Assembly: GCA_025934835.1 (NCBI GenBank)
Contig: JAICWL010000001.1
Coordinates: 1 to 64,000 of the forward strand
Reading direction: 5' to 3'
DNA from: Fimbriimonadaceae bacterium
GTDB lineage: Bacteria; Armatimonadota; Fimbriimonadia; Fimbriimonadales; Fimbriimonadaceae
DNA length: 64,000 nucleotides
The notes below the pieces were generated by a model. It did no database searches and had not been told where the DNA came from. It saw only the letters and a program-made list of their open reading frames with translations. Positions 42,555-52,817 of the stretch are shown here, piece by piece. A program made the translations under genes and the position numbers. Every line of letters begins with the position of its first letter. Positions within the stretch are counted from its first letter, which is position 1.

Positions 42555-43424
42555 CTACGCCCCCGCGAGAGCGCGAAGTCTCTCGAGACGCTCGGGCTGA
42601 TGCGCGAACAGCCAGAAATCTTGAGAGAGCAACCTATACGCTTCGGCGAAAAAGGGCCGCGATTCAGCGTCGCGACCCAGATCGAGAAGGCATTCCGCGA
42701 TCTCTTCCTGCACGTAGGCGCCAGGCGTTCCGTTCTTCCGGTGAGCCTCCGCGAGCCGCTCTCCAAGGGCCAACGCCTCGGTCGTGCGCCCCAACTTGCG
42801 GAGCGCGTGTCCCACCGAGTAGCGCGCGATAAGAATCGGCATCACCTCGCCTTCCGACTCGCGAAACTTGACCGACTCTTCGAACATCGCCAGAGCGTCC
42901 GCGTACCTCCCGAGCTCCGCATACGCCCAGCCGAGGTTATTCAGCAAAGGACCAACCCACTTGCGAGCGCCCGGATCGGCGGACTGTTGCGCAAATCGCA
43001 ACCCTTTGCGCGCCCAACGGAACTGTGCCGGAGGCTCCGCAGCGATCGCCAGCATGTGCAAAGCGTCGGCGGCTAGCTCGTCTTCCCCGGCCCGGCGCGC
43101 GACATTCCAAGCGCGCGAAAAGAACGGCATGGCCTCCCGCGGGCGCCCCCAGGAATTCAGGCATCGGCCCTGCTCGAGCAGAAGGCGCGCTCGGACGCGC
43201 GGCATGCCGCGCTTTAGCTCGGCCTGAACCGAATCAAGCTCCGTAACCGCTTCGTCGAACCGGCCCTGTAAACCGAGGGTCCGGCCGATCTGGGTTCGCA
43301 GCTCGAGGCGATAGTCCAGCGGCGCGCCCGGGCTCGCTGCAAGCATCTTCAGGAAGGCCTGCCTGGTTCCCTCGGGGTCCGCAAAACTCCATTTCTTATC
43401 GAAAGCGCGCTCGGTCGGTTGCAT
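42555..43424 (-). CDS. TPR-like helical repeat protein
   Basis: A 289-aa protein from MQPTERAFDKKWSF with consecutive tetratricopeptide-like helix pairs, e.g. LQGRFDEAVTELDSV, SWGRPREAMPFFSRAWNVARRAGE, NNLGWAYAELGRYADALAMFEESVKFRESEG and RKLGRTTEALALGERLAEAH. It has no signal peptide or enzymatic domain and is probably a cytosolic scaffold. The chosen ATG has TAAAAT 8 nt upstream. The ORF track start 26 codons earlier is not supported. Confidence 0.8.
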   Translation of the reverse strand: MQPTERAFDKKWSFADPEGTRQAFLKMLAASPGAPLDYRLELRTQIGRTLGLQGRFDEAVTELDSVQAELKRGMPRVRARLLLEQGRCLNSWGRPREAMPFFSRAWNVARRAGEDELAADALHMLAIAAEPPAQFRWARKGLRFAQQSADPGARKWVGPLLNNLGWAYAELGRYADALAMFEESVKFRESEGEVMPILIARYSVGHALRKLGRTTEALALGERLAEAHRKNGTPGAYVQEEIAECLLDLGRDAESRPFFAEAYRLLSQDFWLFAHQPERLERLRALAGA

Positions 43425-43438
43425 GCTCTCGCATTTTA
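43425..43438 (-). promoter_or_regulatory. Putative -10 element (TAAAAT) 8 nt before the TPR gene ATG
   Basis: Minus strand TAAAAT-GCGAGAGC-ATG. The 8-nt spacer contains GAGAG too near the start to act as a normal ribosome site if transcription begins inside it. Confidence 0.45.
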
Positions 43439-43563
43439 GCAATGCTGCCGACACGAACCCACGGCCTGCGCCCATCGCCAAAATCCCTAGGGGCGCGGGC
43501 ACGGAGGCGAGCTTGGAACGAATCGAGTAAACTGACCGTTAATAGAAATATATGAGCGTATAA

Positions 43564-45513
<1,950 letters not shown>

Positions 45514-45520
45514 CCTCCTC

Positions 45521-45555
45521 ATCCTCCCCGGTCAACGCCGGGGAGGATTCTCCTA
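45521..45555 (+). terminator. Intrinsic terminator after dnaK
   Basis: ATCCTCCCCGG-TCAACG-CCGGGGAGGAT, an 11-bp perfect stem beginning 8 bp after the stop codon, followed by TCTCCT. The T-run is weak. Confidence 0.8.
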
Positions 45556-45944
45556 TCCGATTCCAGCGTCGGACCCCGGTCCCTGGTCCCCAGCACCTAG
45601 GAGATCTGGACAGAACCGTAGCGGCTCTCGTGAGTCCACGGTGAATCTGTTCAGACGGGCCCTATAGCTCCAATTTAGCTTGCTTGTTCAAGGGCCGGGG
45701 CATTGTCCTGCCCGCTCCCTTTGAGCGGCATTCCCAAGCGGGAGCCTTACTCGCCCGCTGCACCGGCTCTTAACCCCGGAATCCATCGGGTTCTGCGCGA
45801 ATCAGGCACTTGTCCGTACGAACGCACGCAGGGCCTCACGGAAGCTTTGTCGTGGATGCCGGTTCCAAAACTTAACAAAGTGTCTCCAGTTCCGGGCCGG
45901 GCTACCCGACAAGACTACTGGCATTAAGCCCGCGAGGTCACTGA
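45556..45944 (+). other. 389-bp leader/intergenic region before the pilus operon
   Basis: No gene or known RNA recognised. The plus-strand ORF 45703-45927 lacks a domain and a ribosome site. The region should hold the pilus operon promoter and possibly a long structured 5' leader. TTAACA occurs at 45874-45879, but no matching -10 box was found at normal spacing. Confidence 0.4.
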
Positions 45945-46790
45945 ATGTACGAACCCTATTGGGGACTCACCGAACCACCCTTCAGCCTAACACCCGACCC
46001 GCGATTCTTGTATATGAGCCGCGGCCACGAAGACGCGCTGATGATGCTTCACTACGCCATCACGCGCAACAAGGGCGCAGCCATGCTCTCCGGAGAGATC
46101 GGCCTGGGAAAAACAACCATCAGCCGAAAGATTCTGGACCTGCTGGATCCCGTGCGGAACAAAGTCGTGATGATCGTCAACCCGATCCTCACACCGACCC
46201 AGTTCTTGCAGGAGATTCTGACGCAGCTCGAGATGCCGGTGACGAGCAAGAATCGCCAGATTCTCGTTACAGAGCTTCACAAGGCGCTTCTCCGCTTTTA
46301 CGAGCGTGGACAGCGCGTGGTGCTCATGATCGACGAGGCACATCTGATCCGTTCGACGCAGACGCTGGAAGAGATCCGGCTGCTCTTGAACTGCCAGATG
46401 AACGACCAGTTTCTGATCTCCCTCGTAATGCTCGGCCAGATCGAGCTGCGCGGCAAGATCGCCAAGGTGCCGGCGCTGGAGCAGCGCATGGCCGTGCGAC
46501 AGCACTTGAAGCCGCTCGACCCGGTAGAGACCGGCGAGATGATCCTTCACAGAATGCGCGTCGCCGGCTACACCGATGAGCTTAGCCCCTTCACCCCGGA
46601 TGCCATCTTCGAGTTGCACAAGTACACGAAGGGCACCCCGCGCTTGACGAGCCAAATCGCGGACAACGCGCTTATGGTCGGCTTCGCGCAGAAGGTCAAG
46701 AAAATCGACGGCTACCTCATGCATTCGGTGATTTGCGAGTTCACGGGCACCGAATTGGACGCTTCCAAGAAGACGAAGGGGGCGGCATGA
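45945..46790 (+). CDS. ExeA/GspA-like AAA ATPase heading the pilus operon
   Basis: A 281-aa AAA ATPase. It opens MYEPYWGLTEPPFSLTPDPRFLYMSRGHEDAL, the ExeA/GspA signature. Walker A is GEIGLGKTTIS (about 50-60), Walker B VVLMIDEAHL (125-133), with sensor LVMLGQIELRGKI and arginine region EQRMAVRQHLKPLDP. In type II secretion ExeA helps the secretin insert through peptidoglycan. Here it leads a pilMNOPQ operon and may do the same for the PilQ secretin. It lacks the C-terminal peptidoglycan-binding domain of ExeA. ATGA overlap with the next gene. Confidence 0.88.
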   Translation: MYEPYWGLTEPPFSLTPDPRFLYMSRGHEDALMMLHYAITRNKGAAMLSGEIGLGKTTISRKILDLLDPVRNKVVMIVNPILTPTQFLQEILTQLEMPVTSKNRQILVTELHKALLRFYERGQRVVLMIDEAHLIRSTQTLEEIRLLLNCQMNDQFLISLVMLGQIELRGKIAKVPALEQRMAVRQHLKPLDPVETGEMILHRMRVAGYTDELSPFTPDAIFELHKYTKGTPRLTSQIADNALMVGFAQKVKKIDGYLMHSVICEFTGTELDASKKTKGAA

Positions 46791-47236
46791 ATCTCGCAGA
46801 CGCAATCCGGCAGGCTGCGCAGCAAAGTAGCGGCCTCACCTATATCAACCAGGCCCAGTCCGTTCCGGAAGGGCCATTCGGAGGGGAGCAACCCATGGAA
46901 GTCATCGAATCAGGCGGACAGTTCGTAGCCCCTGCAAGCGCGGCGCCCGAAGCGCCCTCGACAATGGTTTCCGCCGGAAACGTCGTGCGCCTGGAGCTTT
47001 TCCTCGCCCCTGAGCAGCTCAGCAGCCTTTTCAAGGCCGTGGTCAGCTCTCAGCACACCGTCATGACGCTTCGCGAAGCTGCGAACTTCCTTCGAATTCC
47101 GGCGAACGCCCTCGATCAGATGGCTCAGGATCGCGAGATTCCAGCCTTCCAGGTCGATGGAAAGTGGCGATTCTCCAGAGCAACTCTCGAAGAGTGGCTC
47201 ACGATCCGAACGGCTCAGACCGAGCAAGAGGCGTAA
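46787..47236 (+). CDS. Excisionase-type HTH protein inside the pilus operon
   Basis: A 149-aa protein. The C-terminal ~50 residues, VMTLREAANFLRIPANALDQMAQDREIPAFQVDGKWRFSRATLEEWL, form a MerR/excisionase-like helix-turn-helix (HTH_17). The N-terminal 70 residues are low-complexity, with GPFGGEQPMEVIESGGQF. The segment VVRLELFLAPEQLSSLFKAVVSSQH precedes the HTH. The start (ATGA overlap with the ATPase) makes translational coupling likely; pilM follows 3 bp after. It may regulate the operon or link the pilus to DNA. I know no standard pil gene of this type. Confidence 0.8.
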   Translation: MNLADAIRQAAQQSSGLTYINQAQSVPEGPFGGEQPMEVIESGGQFVAPASAAPEAPSTMVSAGNVVRLELFLAPEQLSSLFKAVVSSQHTVMTLREAANFLRIPANALDQMAQDREIPAFQVDGKWRFSRATLEEWLTIRTAQTEQEA

Positions 47237-47239
47237 CCC

Positions 47240-48313
47240 ATGGCGTTGTTCTCGAAACGATCGTTTGTGGGGCTCGACCTCGGTCACTACAGCCTTAAGG
47301 CCGTACAGCTCGAGAAGACGCCGGGCGGGTGGAGGGTTACCAAATCCGCCACCGCGCCAACGCCCCCCGACGCGCTCAAAGATGGGGTCGTGATCGACCC
47401 GCAGACGATGGGCAACGCCATAAAGGCAATGCTCCGCGATGCGGGCATCACGGCTACTACAGCCACTATCGCGGCGGCGGGAGGCTCTCTCTTCGTGCGG
47501 CCCGTCCCGTTTCCGAAGATGAGCGAGGCCGCGCTTCGTAAGTCCATCAAGTTCGAAGCCAGCAGGTACGTTCCCGGCTCGGTCGAAGACAGCTTCGTCG
47601 AGTTCGAAATCATGGGTCCGATCAATGAGACCCAGATGAACGTGCTCATCGTGGCCGCTCCGAAGGACATTGTCGATTCGCGCGTCCAAGCTTGCGAAGC
47701 CGCCGGCCTCGAGGTCGACATCGTCGACGTTGAGATGTTCGCGGCCTACCGATCGCTCGTCGAGGCCTACCAGGACGAGGGCTCCCTCTCCACTATGGCC
47801 ATCGTCGACATCGGCGCGAGCACCACGAACATGAGCGTGGTCGACCACGGCGTGTTCGCCATGAACCGTTCGATCCCGAACGGCGGCAAGGCGCTCACCG
47901 ACGCGTTGAAGAGCTATTTCAAACTCTCGGATGAAGATGCCGAGCACGGCAAGGCGCAGCTCGATGTCAGCGAACTGCTCGACGAAGTGCCCAAGGAGAA
48001 CCCGCCACTGCGCGTTCTTCAGCCGCATCTGGACGATCTCGTGCGCGAAGTCCGGCGTTCGCTGAACTACTTCCAGTCTCAGCAGACGGAAGGAAGCGAC
48101 CCGCGAGCGGTAGAGCGGCTCGTTTTGGCGGGCGGGGGTGCAAAGCTGCCCGGAATCGCCCGATATATCGAACATAAGCTTGGGCTCCCTGTGCAATGTG
48201 CCGGGGTGTTCGAGAATCCGAGAATTCTGCACGGAAGCACGAAAGACGATTCCGGTCTCGAGCTTGCGGTCGCGTCCGGCCTCGCGATGAGGGGCCTGGC
48301 GAAGGCGGCGTGA
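47240..48313 (+). CDS. pilM: Type IV pilus assembly protein PilM
   Basis: A 357-aa actin-like cytoplasmic protein that binds the N-terminus of PilN. ATPase-fold motifs are FVGLDLGHYSLKAVQLE, AIVDIGASTTNMSVVDHG and VLAGGGAKLPGIARYIE. The SHS2-like insert includes FPKMSEAALRKSIKFEASRYVPGS. Start is 3 bp after the HTH gene, with GAGGCGTAACCC before the ATG. It forms the cytoplasmic ring of the pilus alignment complex. Confidence 0.95.
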   Translation: MALFSKRSFVGLDLGHYSLKAVQLEKTPGGWRVTKSATAPTPPDALKDGVVIDPQTMGNAIKAMLRDAGITATTATIAAAGGSLFVRPVPFPKMSEAALRKSIKFEASRYVPGSVEDSFVEFEIMGPINETQMNVLIVAAPKDIVDSRVQACEAAGLEVDIVDVEMFAAYRSLVEAYQDEGSLSTMAIVDIGASTTNMSVVDHGVFAMNRSIPNGGKALTDALKSYFKLSDEDAEHGKAQLDVSELLDEVPKENPPLRVLQPHLDDLVREVRRSLNYFQSQQTEGSDPRAVERLVLAGGGAKLPGIARYIEHKLGLPVQCAGVFENPRILHGSTKDDSGLELAVASGLAMRGLAKAA

Positions 48314-48415
48314 GGGACAAGTGTTGAGCTCTAGGTCTAGGTATTCGAGACTCGAGGCTCATCACTGAAAACTCAAAGCTAGAGATTTAACACTGAACAT
48401 TCATTAGGAAACACC
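48314..48415. repeat. AT-richer linker with short repeats between pilM and pilN
   Basis: A 102-bp gap inside an otherwise overlapping operon. It contains tandem TCTAGG units, CGAGACTCGAGGCTC, and two similar strings CACTGAAAACTCA and CACTGAACATTCA. The ribosome site TTAGGAAA lies at its end. It looks like inserted simple-repeat DNA. Confidence 0.5.
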
Positions 48416-49021
48416 ATGCCATTGGTCAATCTCATCCAGGAACAGCGGCTGAGCTCCCGGCGAAAGGAGGCACAGGCTAGGATTGCCTTCCTCGGCTTCG
48501 TCGGTAGTTCCGTGGCCGCTGTCGGAGCTTACGGATTCCTCCTGTATCTGGGATCTGCGACGGCCGGAACCGAAGCGCGCCTGCGCGCCGACCGTCAGCG
48601 GTTGGAGCCCACGGTGCAGCACATCGAGGACGAGCAAAAGGAGATTCAGGCGCTCAGCCCGAGACTGAAAACCCTCGAGGATGCTCAGCAGACGAGCTCC
48701 CGGTGGGCTCAGATTCTGCAGCACCTGACAGTCCAGACTCCCAAAGACGTGTGGCTCACGTCCCTGCGCTCAACCGTCACCGACCCGACCAAGCCAGTCA
48801 CGCTGAGTCTTCAAGGCATCGGTATGTCGCAGGCTCCCATCGCAGAGTTCATGCTGCGGGTCCAAAACGAAAAGGACCTTCAGAACGTGAACCTGCGCTA
48901 CACGCAGGAGAAGATGGTGCTGAACAACCACACGGTCGAATTCGCGGTGGACGCGGACGTCAATGGGACGGCCGAGGAGAAGCCCAAAGAGAAGAAGGAC
49001 GATTCGGGGGTGAAGGCGTGA
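48416..49021 (+). CDS. pilN: Type IV pilus assembly protein PilN
   Basis: A 201-aa bitopic inner-membrane protein. MPLVNLIQEQRLSSRRKEAQARIAFLG is the PilM-binding tail (VNLI motif), then one membrane helix (FVGSSVAAVGAYGFLLYLG), a coiled coil and a PilN ferredoxin-like fold with WLTSLRSTVTDPTKPVTLSLQGIG. The Lys/Glu-rich end overlaps the pilO start. Bridges PilM to PilO in the periplasm. Confidence 0.9.
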   Translation: MPLVNLIQEQRLSSRRKEAQARIAFLGFVGSSVAAVGAYGFLLYLGSATAGTEARLRADRQRLEPTVQHIEDEQKEIQALSPRLKTLEDAQQTSSRWAQILQHLTVQTPKDVWLTSLRSTVTDPTKPVTLSLQGIGMSQAPIAEFMLRVQNEKDLQNVNLRYTQEKMVLNNHTVEFAVDADVNGTAEEKPKEKKDDSGVKA

Positions 49022-49668
49022 GACGCAAAGTCCCCGATCCCAAGATCTTCTTCGGCTTGGCGCTGCTCGCGGTCCTTGGAGGCGGAGGGCTCTGCTACTT
49101 CCAGTGGAGTTCGATCTCCGACATCCAGGACAAGATCGCCGCCCTCAAGAAAGAGGGAGTCGACGAAAAGAGCGTGAACAAGGAATATGCCGACGCGCAG
49201 ACGCAGCTCGGCGACCTGAAGGCCAAACTCGCCCACCTCGAGGCGGGCGTGCCGGCGTTCGCATACATGCCCACGATGCTCAAGGAGCTTGAGACCACGG
49301 GCAAGCAGTACGGAATCGAAGTCTTGGGCGTTCGCCCCGTCGTCAAGGCGGTGACTTCGCCCATCAAGAACCAGGACTCGGAGGACAAGCCGAGCCGCAA
49401 GCCGTACGAGGAGCAGGACATTGAAGTGAAGGGCAGAGGCCACTTCGGCGACGTCATGCGGTTCGTACAGGGCTTGAACAATTTCCCGAAGATCGTAGCC
49501 GCGCGCACTGTCTCGATGGAGCCCAAGGGGCAATCCTCGGGGGTGCCGAGCGACCTGCTCGACGTGACCGTCACGCTGCGCGCCTACCTCTTCAAGGATC
49601 AGAAGCCGATTGCTGCAAGCGGACAAACCGCAATGCAAGGCTCGACCAAGGAGGGACGCAATGGTTGA
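49018..49668 (+). CDS. pilO: Type IV pilus assembly protein PilO
   Basis: A 216-aa inner-membrane protein starting with GTG in GTGA, overlapping the pilN stop. One N-terminal helix (IFFGLALLAVLGGGGLCYF) is followed by a coiled coil (ISDIQDKIAALKKEGVDEKSVNKEYADAQTQLGDLKAKLAHLE) and a periplasmic ferredoxin-like domain with FVQGLNNFPKIVAARTVSMEPKG. Dimerises with PilN. The ORF track version starts 105 codons too early, inside pilN. Confidence 0.9.
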   Translation: MRRKVPDPKIFFGLALLAVLGGGGLCYFQWSSISDIQDKIAALKKEGVDEKSVNKEYADAQTQLGDLKAKLAHLEAGVPAFAYMPTMLKELETTGKQYGIEVLGVRPVVKAVTSPIKNQDSEDKPSRKPYEEQDIEVKGRGHFGDVMRFVQGLNNFPKIVAARTVSMEPKGQSSGVPSDLLDVTVTLRAYLFKDQKPIAASGQTAMQGSTKEGRNG

Positions 49669-50272
49669 TCGGAACAAGCAGATCGTCATCGGAGCCTTGC
49701 TCCTGGTTCTGCTTGGCATAGGCGGCTTTCAGTTCATGCGCGGGGGCGACACGCCCACGCCGGCGCCGAAGCCAGAACAGAAGAAGGAACCGGCGAAAAC
49801 CGACGCCAAACCGGCCGAGGATCCGGTCAAGAACCCCGAAGTGTCGGGCGATCTCGCGCAGCGAGATCCGTTCCACGCGGTGACTCTAACGGATCCAACC
49901 GTGCACGAACCGACGCCGACTCCGGCGGCCCCGCACACGGCGCCAACACGCCGATTTGCACCGGCGCCGCTTCCGAGTGGCGCAGGCTTCCAGCCAATGG
50001 GAGTTCCTGGCGCGGACAAAATCGCGCTGCAGCCCATGGCGTCGCAAGAGAAGAAAGAGCCGACTTTCGACTATTCGCTCTCTGGCGTGGTCGTCGGGCA
50101 CAAACCCGTTGCCGTGTTCAAGGATTCCGGTGGCGGGCAGCACCTCGTGCCCGCAGGCGGTTCGATCGATGGAGATTCGTCGGTCGTCTCCGTGGGAGAT
50201 TCGGAGGTCTACGTGAAATTTAGGGGCAAGACGCTCCGATTGACCATGGGAGGGAACCCAGGTGGGAAATAA
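49661..50272 (+). CDS. pilP: Type IV pilus lipoprotein-like PilP (helix-anchored)
   Basis: A 203-aa protein with an uncleaved-looking N-terminal helix (IVIGALLLVLLGIGGFQFM) rather than a lipobox, unlike most PilP. A Pro/Lys/Glu-rich linker (PTPAPKPEQKKEPAKTDAKPAEDP) precedes a C-terminal beta domain with FDYSLSGVVVGHKPVAVFKDSGGGQHLVPAGGSIDG. By position and layout it connects PilN/O to PilQ. The start overlaps pilO, and the end overlaps pilQ. Confidence 0.8.
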   Translation: MVDRNKQIVIGALLLVLLGIGGFQFMRGGDTPTPAPKPEQKKEPAKTDAKPAEDPVKNPEVSGDLAQRDPFHAVTLTDPTVHEPTPTPAAPHTAPTRRFAPAPLPSGAGFQPMGVPGADKIALQPMASQEKKEPTFDYSLSGVVVGHKPVAVFKDSGGGQHLVPAGGSIDGDSSVVSVGDSEVYVKFRGKTLRLTMGGNPGGK

Positions 50273-52742
50273 GCATCTGACGTGGATTGCGGCTGCGGCG
50301 GGCCTCGCGCTCGCCTGCAACGCTTGGGCCGATGGAAAGCTGAGCAACGTTTCGGTTTCCGGCACGACTGGCGAACTCAAAGTCGCCATCGACGGATCAG
50401 GGCTAACGCAGCCCACCGTTATCAGCTTTTCAGGCGGACGCGACTACTATCTCGACTTCGACGCCTCGTTCACAGGCCCCAGAAAGCATCTGTGGGTCAA
50501 CCAGAACGGCGTCGAGTACATCGAGGCCTATGCGCTGGCCGGCAGCCCTGAAAAGGCTCGCCTGCGCGTGCATTCGACTACCAATATTCTGCCCGAGCTT
50601 GTCCAAGACGGCGGACAGTGGGTTGTGAAGCTCGGCAAGATCGATCCGGCGAAGTTCGTTGGACCGGCGACGGCGCCTGTGATCGATGCCGTGAAGTCAT
50701 CCGGACCGGCCGTTTCGACGAAGGCCGCTATCGCCCGGCGGATCACACTGAAATTCACGAACACCGAGGTGCCGCTCGTTTTGCGAGCGATCGCCATGCA
50801 GGCGGACGTGAACGTCATCATGTCGTTCGACGGAGCGCCGACGGTTAGCCTGAACGGAGCCGAAGCGAACGCCCCCAAGACCGATACCGGCGGCAAAGCG
50901 CCGAACATCACGATCGACCTTACGGACGTCAGCGTGGGAGAAGCGCTGGACTTCGTAGCGTCGGTGACCGGGCTGAGGTGGCAGGAGGTCGGCCAGACCT
51001 TCGTCGTTACTTCCGCGGCTCGATATCCCGAGATGATGCGCACGCTCGCCAACCGGGCGAACGATAAGAACGAAGTTCGTGTGGTGCCGATTCATAGCGG
51101 CCAAACGCAGGAGATCCACGACGCGCTACTGAAGTGGTTCGGACCCTCGACGCTCGAGGTCGTGGTTCCGGATAAGAACTCCGCCGCTCAGGCAGCAAAG
51201 CCTCAGGCAGACGCGAGCAACCCGCTGGACCCCAGCAAGGCCGGAGCGCAGCTTGCCTCGCTGAACACGTCGGTGGGAGGGGATTCGTACCTGTTCCTGA
51301 TCGGTGCGCCCAATTGGGTCGACGAAGGCGAGAAGCTGGCTGAAAGGCTGGACGAGGACATCGTTCGAAGCATGGTCCGTCCGGGAAGCGCGTCCAACGC
51401 GCCCGTAGCCTATGGCAAGGCCACTTACGAGTGCCACAACGCCAAGGCGGAAGACCTTCGCACATCGGTGGGCTCGACCTACCCGTCGGTTCAGATTTTG
51501 GCTTCGCCCAAATCCGGTACGCAGCAGACGCTCGTGATGAGCGGTCCGGTCGAACAGATCGACCAGGTGCTCGAAAACGTTCGCCAGCTCGATACCGGCC
51601 CCGGCGAAGTCAACTTCTACGTATACAACGTGGCGTTCGCCGATCCGCGCGGCCTGCGCGAGCAGCTCGTGGCCAGCGTGCCTGGTCTGCAGGTGAATAT
51701 CCCGCCGGCCTCGGCAGGTAATCCGAGCCTGTACAAGAAGGGCGATCTGCTGCAGGATTCGCGTCAAGGCGCGTTCAGCGATCCCAAGGACTCTTCCAAC
51801 CCGGCGACGGGTGCGGTGCCTGTCGCTTCGGGAAGCTCGGGAGGTTCGGTCGCATCGAACCTGCAGGGTCTCGGCGACACCTACAAGGGTCTGGAGCCGA
51901 CCGCCACACCGATGAAGCTACTGCTTCGGGGATCATCCGAACAGATCGACGAGGGCATTCGCCTTCTGAAGGTCATCGATACGGCGCCCAAGCAGGTGGC
52001 CCTCGAGCTCCGCGTGATGGAGCTCTCGAGGGAGGACGCCCTGAACGCAGGCATCGACTGGAGCTTGATGACTGGCGGAGCGGTTAGCTTTGTTCGCCTG
52101 AACAACTCGCAACCGACAGCCAACAACTCATTGACCGGCGCCATCACCGGCCGTGGTTTCCGAGGCGACGTCACAGCGACCCTGGACAGGCTCGCCACTC
52201 ACAACAACCTCATCGCGAGACCAAACCTGCTTGCGCTCGACGGCCGGGAATCCGAGCTGTTCGTGGGCGACGTGATCCGCTACATCAAAACCATCCAGCC
52301 GAGCCAAAACGGCACGACGGTGGAGACGGGCGAGGAACGGGTTGGCGTACGCCTATCGGTTCTGCCCCGAGTTAGCGACGGTGGCACCATCATCATGGAT
52401 CTGGAACCGGTGGTCAGCTTCCTGCGAGGCTTCACCCAGGTTCCTGGAGGTGGCCAGCTCCCGCAGACCAGCGAGCGCTCGGCTCAGAGCACCATCGCCA
52501 TTCAGAGCGGGGAGACCATCGCGATCGGCGGCCTGATCCAGGATCAGGATCGCAAGTCCGTTTCAGGCATCCCGTTCCTGATGGACCTTCCGATCTTCGG
52601 CCACCTCTTCAAGAGCACGTCGAACGACAAGGTGCGAACGGAGCTCGTGTTCTTCCTGACGGCCCGGGCCATCGATGGCCCGATCCATACGGGAGACACC
52701 GTTCTGCCGATGCAGAACGACATGAAAGTCGGCAAAGGCTAG
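50262..52742 (+). CDS. pilQ: Type IV pilus secretin PilQ
   Basis: An 826-aa outer-membrane secretin. Signal peptide LTWIAAAAGLALACNAWA, then an AMIN-like domain, an STN/N0 domain with AIAMQADVNVIMSFDGAPTVSLN and DLTDVSVGEALDFVASVTGL, N1-type repeats, and the C-terminal secretin core: VALELRVMELSREDALNAGIDW, LIARPNLLALDGRESELFVGD and SGETIAIGGLIQDQDRKSVSGIPFLMDLPIFGHLFKSTS. GTG start. It forms the gated channel for the pilus. Confidence 0.95.
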   Translation: MGNKHLTWIAAAAGLALACNAWADGKLSNVSVSGTTGELKVAIDGSGLTQPTVISFSGGRDYYLDFDASFTGPRKHLWVNQNGVEYIEAYALAGSPEKARLRVHSTTNILPELVQDGGQWVVKLGKIDPAKFVGPATAPVIDAVKSSGPAVSTKAAIARRITLKFTNTEVPLVLRAIAMQADVNVIMSFDGAPTVSLNGAEANAPKTDTGGKAPNITIDLTDVSVGEALDFVASVTGLRWQEVGQTFVVTSAARYPEMMRTLANRANDKNEVRVVPIHSGQTQEIHDALLKWFGPSTLEVVVPDKNSAAQAAKPQADASNPLDPSKAGAQLASLNTSVGGDSYLFLIGAPNWVDEGEKLAERLDEDIVRSMVRPGSASNAPVAYGKATYECHNAKAEDLRTSVGSTYPSVQILASPKSGTQQTLVMSGPVEQIDQVLENVRQLDTGPGEVNFYVYNVAFADPRGLREQLVASVPGLQVNIPPASAGNPSLYKKGDLLQDSRQGAFSDPKDSSNPATGAVPVASGSSGGSVASNLQGLGDTYKGLEPTATPMKLLLRGSSEQIDEGIRLLKVIDTAPKQVALELRVMELSREDALNAGIDWSLMTGGAVSFVRLNNSQPTANNSLTGAITGRGFRGDVTATLDRLATHNNLIARPNLLALDGRESELFVGDVIRYIKTIQPSQNGTTVETGEERVGVRLSVLPRVSDGGTIIMDLEPVVSFLRGFTQVPGGGQLPQTSERSAQSTIAIQSGETIAIGGLIQDQDRKSVSGIPFLMDLPIFGHLFKSTSNDKVRTELVFFLTARAIDGPIHTGDTVLPMQNDMKVGKG

Positions 52743-52759
52743 GACCTGAGCTGAAGTTC

Positions 52760-52801
52760 CAGGGCCGCGACCGGTATCGGTCGCGGCCCTGTTTGTTTGT
52801 T
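52760..52801 (+). terminator. Strong intrinsic terminator ending the pilus operon
   Basis: CAGGGCCGCGACCG-GTAT-CGGTCGCGGCCCTG is a 14-bp perfect stem with a 4-nt loop, followed by TTTGTTTGTT. It ends the transcript 18 bp after pilQ. Confidence 0.95.
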
Positions 52802-52817
52802 CGTGCGTCTCGCAAAC

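Noticed and set aside
45703-45944. Possible c-di-GMP (GEMM) riboswitch or coding ORF before the pilus operon
   Set aside because: ACGCACGCAGGGC resembles part of the GEMM core by eye, but the rest of the consensus is missing; the ORF has no domain or ribosome site.
46910-48232. 440-aa minus-strand ORF
   Set aside because: Antisense of the HTH gene and pilM.
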